Origin: Agapetus fuscipes
Lineage: Eukaryota > Arthropoda > Insecta > Trichoptera > Glossosomatidae
DNA: 64,000 nt
Assembly (NCBI GenBank): GCA_951799405.1
Contig: OX637332.1
Span: 19,659,001-19,723,000, forward strand
Direction: 5' to 3'
Shown: positions 51,001-54,000 of the stretch, piece by piece
Layout: each line of letters starts with the position of its first letter
Numbering within the stretch: position 1 is the stretch's first letter
The notes under the pieces: model-generated
What the model was told of the DNA's origin: nothing
Databases searched by the model: none
Seen by the model: only the letters and a program-made list of their open reading frames with translations
Made by a program: the position numbers and the translations under genes

Positions 51001-54000
51001 AAACATATTTTATTAAAAAAAAAATAACATTAACAATGGTTAATCTTTCAAAAAATATATTTTCATCAAGTATTTTATTTAATTTTATTAAAAAATATTG
51101 TGTTTTTCCATAAATATGCAAACTTAAGATTTCTCAGTCACGGCGCGCGTCTAGGCTACAGAGTAACTCGATGTTATACCGGCTTATCTTGATCATTATA
51201 ACAGGCGAGTCCGCGCGTCAACTGGCTCCTCCCCGCGACTCCCACTTGTTCCTCTCTGAAACCATTGTCTGTCAGAACTAGAAGCCGGTGATCGCATGGG
51301 AATCAAGACTCGGGAGCATACTCGGGAGTGTTCGTGAGTCTGCAGCTTTATTTTATAAGATCGAATAAATTTCGCACCGGTTTGAAAAAAATAGATTGTT
51401 AATCTAATCTAATCTAAGTTGCAAAGATATGTTACATTGGAGATTCACATTACATGCATTCTCACAACTAGACACGAACAAGTTTGCGCTTGCACATGCC
51501 TCATGTGAACCTACAACATAAAAACCAAATCTCAAATGGACATACACCCTGCAACTCTTGCCGTCCTTCCCTGAGACAGGGGTGACATTGGCAAAGTGAA
51601 CCATTTTTACAGCATGGGTGGTCAGCCGCACACCAACGTTTAAGTCAAGGAACACACACGACAAATTACATTTTTTAAATCAATTTAAGGCTCATATTTA
51701 ATGCATGCCCACGAGCAGGCACGTGTAAGTTTGCTCTTACACATGCTGCATGTGTACGCACAAAATAAACCAAGCCTTACATAAACCGGGGTGGCATTGG
51801 CAAAAGTGAACCAAGTTTTACAGCATGGCTTGCATACTGCCAATGTCACCCCTGTCTCAGGGAAGGACGGCAAGAGTTGCAGGGTTTATGTTCATTCGAG
51901 ATTTGGTTTTTATTTTGTACCTGTTCGCATGCGGCATGTGCAAGCGCGAACTTGAACGTGTCTGGTTGTGAAAATGCATGTTATGTGAATCTCCAATGTA
52001 ACATATATTTGCAACTTAGATTATATTAGAAATGACAATATATCTTTGCAACTTAGGTTATAGATAGATAAAACGGGACAATATTGCATGATGACAAAAA
52101 AATAAGAGGTAGGTGTTCTTCGAAGAACAAGTAATATTTTTAATTTACCTATGTATATATTTTTTAAATTACCTCAACTGCCCACGAATACAACCAGCAT
52201 TTCTTAGGAGCTAATAGATCTATGGTAGAAAAAATATTAATTATTTTTTGTTGACAGGAAAAACCCCCAATTACGCATAAGTGGTCAGCATTATTTATTT
52301 TTCAATAAATTAGTTCCTTTCTTAAATTTTTGAAAAGTACTCATCCTTGTAAGTTGTAACTCATTTGGGCTTTCACTGTTTAGCTCTTTCCGCTTATTTC
52401 CTAAAGCAGGCCTGGCCAACCCGCGGCCCGCGTCGCCGTTACGTGCGGCCCGCGGTCATGCGTGATGATTTTTTTAATTATGTATTTATATATATTTTTA
52501 TTTAAGAACTTTATTGTCGTTAAATTTGTACAATTTTGAACTCAAAACAACCCCAGAACTTTCCTAATAAAAACACGTATTTGACTGGACTAGAGATATT
52601 TTTCAGCGATTTGAGTTGCAGCGGCAACACATTTAAGCGTTAATGCGTAATATGGGGGTGCAATTTTGAAAAAATATCGAATTTTTCCCGCAAAAACATT
52701 GTCGTGGAGGGGGGGGGGGGGGGGGGGTAGTGACAGGTTTTTCATTAAACTTGCCATAAAAAAGGTGTCTTTATTAACAAATTATTTCATTGGATTTACA
52801 TACGTTTGTGAAGCTTTTTTTTCAAAAATGAAATATAATAGAAATAAAAATAGGGCGTCAATAACAGACGTAAATCTGGAAAACCAGTTAAGGTGTGCAA
52901 CTTCAAATATTGAATTAGATTTAGAAAAATTAAGTAAGCGAAAAGAATCTCAAATCTCGCACTGAAAGGAGAAGTCCCTGATAATTGGTTTTATTTGTAA
53001 TATTGTTTTGAAATGAAAAATTAAGAATTTTTTCCTCTGTAGAGTTAAGGGTTAATTAATAATTTTCATTGTTAAAATATTTTTCTATTGTTAAAACCAA
53101 TTTTATGTTGTTTACTACACCCCTAAATACATTTTTACTTTCTTGCTATAGCCGAAGGCTATAAAAGAAAGTTATGATTTGGTGTGAAAAAAAAAAATCG
53201 AGGTTTTCACGGAAATGAGTTGTCCTGGTGCAGGACATGCCAAAAAACACTATCTTTCAAAAACGTCCGTCTGTATGTATGTATGTATGTATGTATGTAT
53301 GTATGTATGTATGTATGTATGTATGTGTGTGTGTCACTTTCCAAAGTATAAGACCTAGAGATACCAAATTTTGGCTACATCAACTTTTTTGGACATGTAT
53401 TAAGTATGAATAACATGGCATTACACCAACTTGAAAATTCAAGATGGCTGCCATACAAAAAAAACATAAAATAGCACTTTTCTCAAAAACGGCTCCAAGA
53501 ATTTTTCTTAAATTTTCAGAGTTGCCATTAATTAATTTTTAACTTAATAAATTAGTTATAACAACACTCTTACTAATCTGTGTCTATGGGCTGCCATATG
53601 AAAAAAACAAACGATTGTGATTTTCTCGAAAGTTAAGGGGTCAACAAAAATATAATTTTCTACAATATTATGGACAACATAAATTTCTACAAATTTACAA
53701 AAAATTTTTTTTGAAAAAATAAATATAAAGCACCGTTTACACGACCTGAAATTTTAAATCGAAAATATTACGAAAACCTATCAAAATGCAAGATATTTAA
53801 ATTTGTTTTCAATTTTTTAGAAAGAACAAGCTTATTACTTTAATTCGTAATCATTTTTTTTTTACTTTTTTGAAAATTCAAGATGGCTTCCGAAGAGCTG
53901 AAAATTTAAAATGCGATTTTCTCAAAAACGGCTCCGACGATTTTTCTTAAATTTTTTGTGAATCCATTTATATAATAGTGCTATCTAATAATTCTAATAA

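Noticed and set aside
51140..51380. Solo LTR
   Set aside because: AATAAA and direct repeats are present but there are no TG/CA ends, target duplication or second copy in the window.
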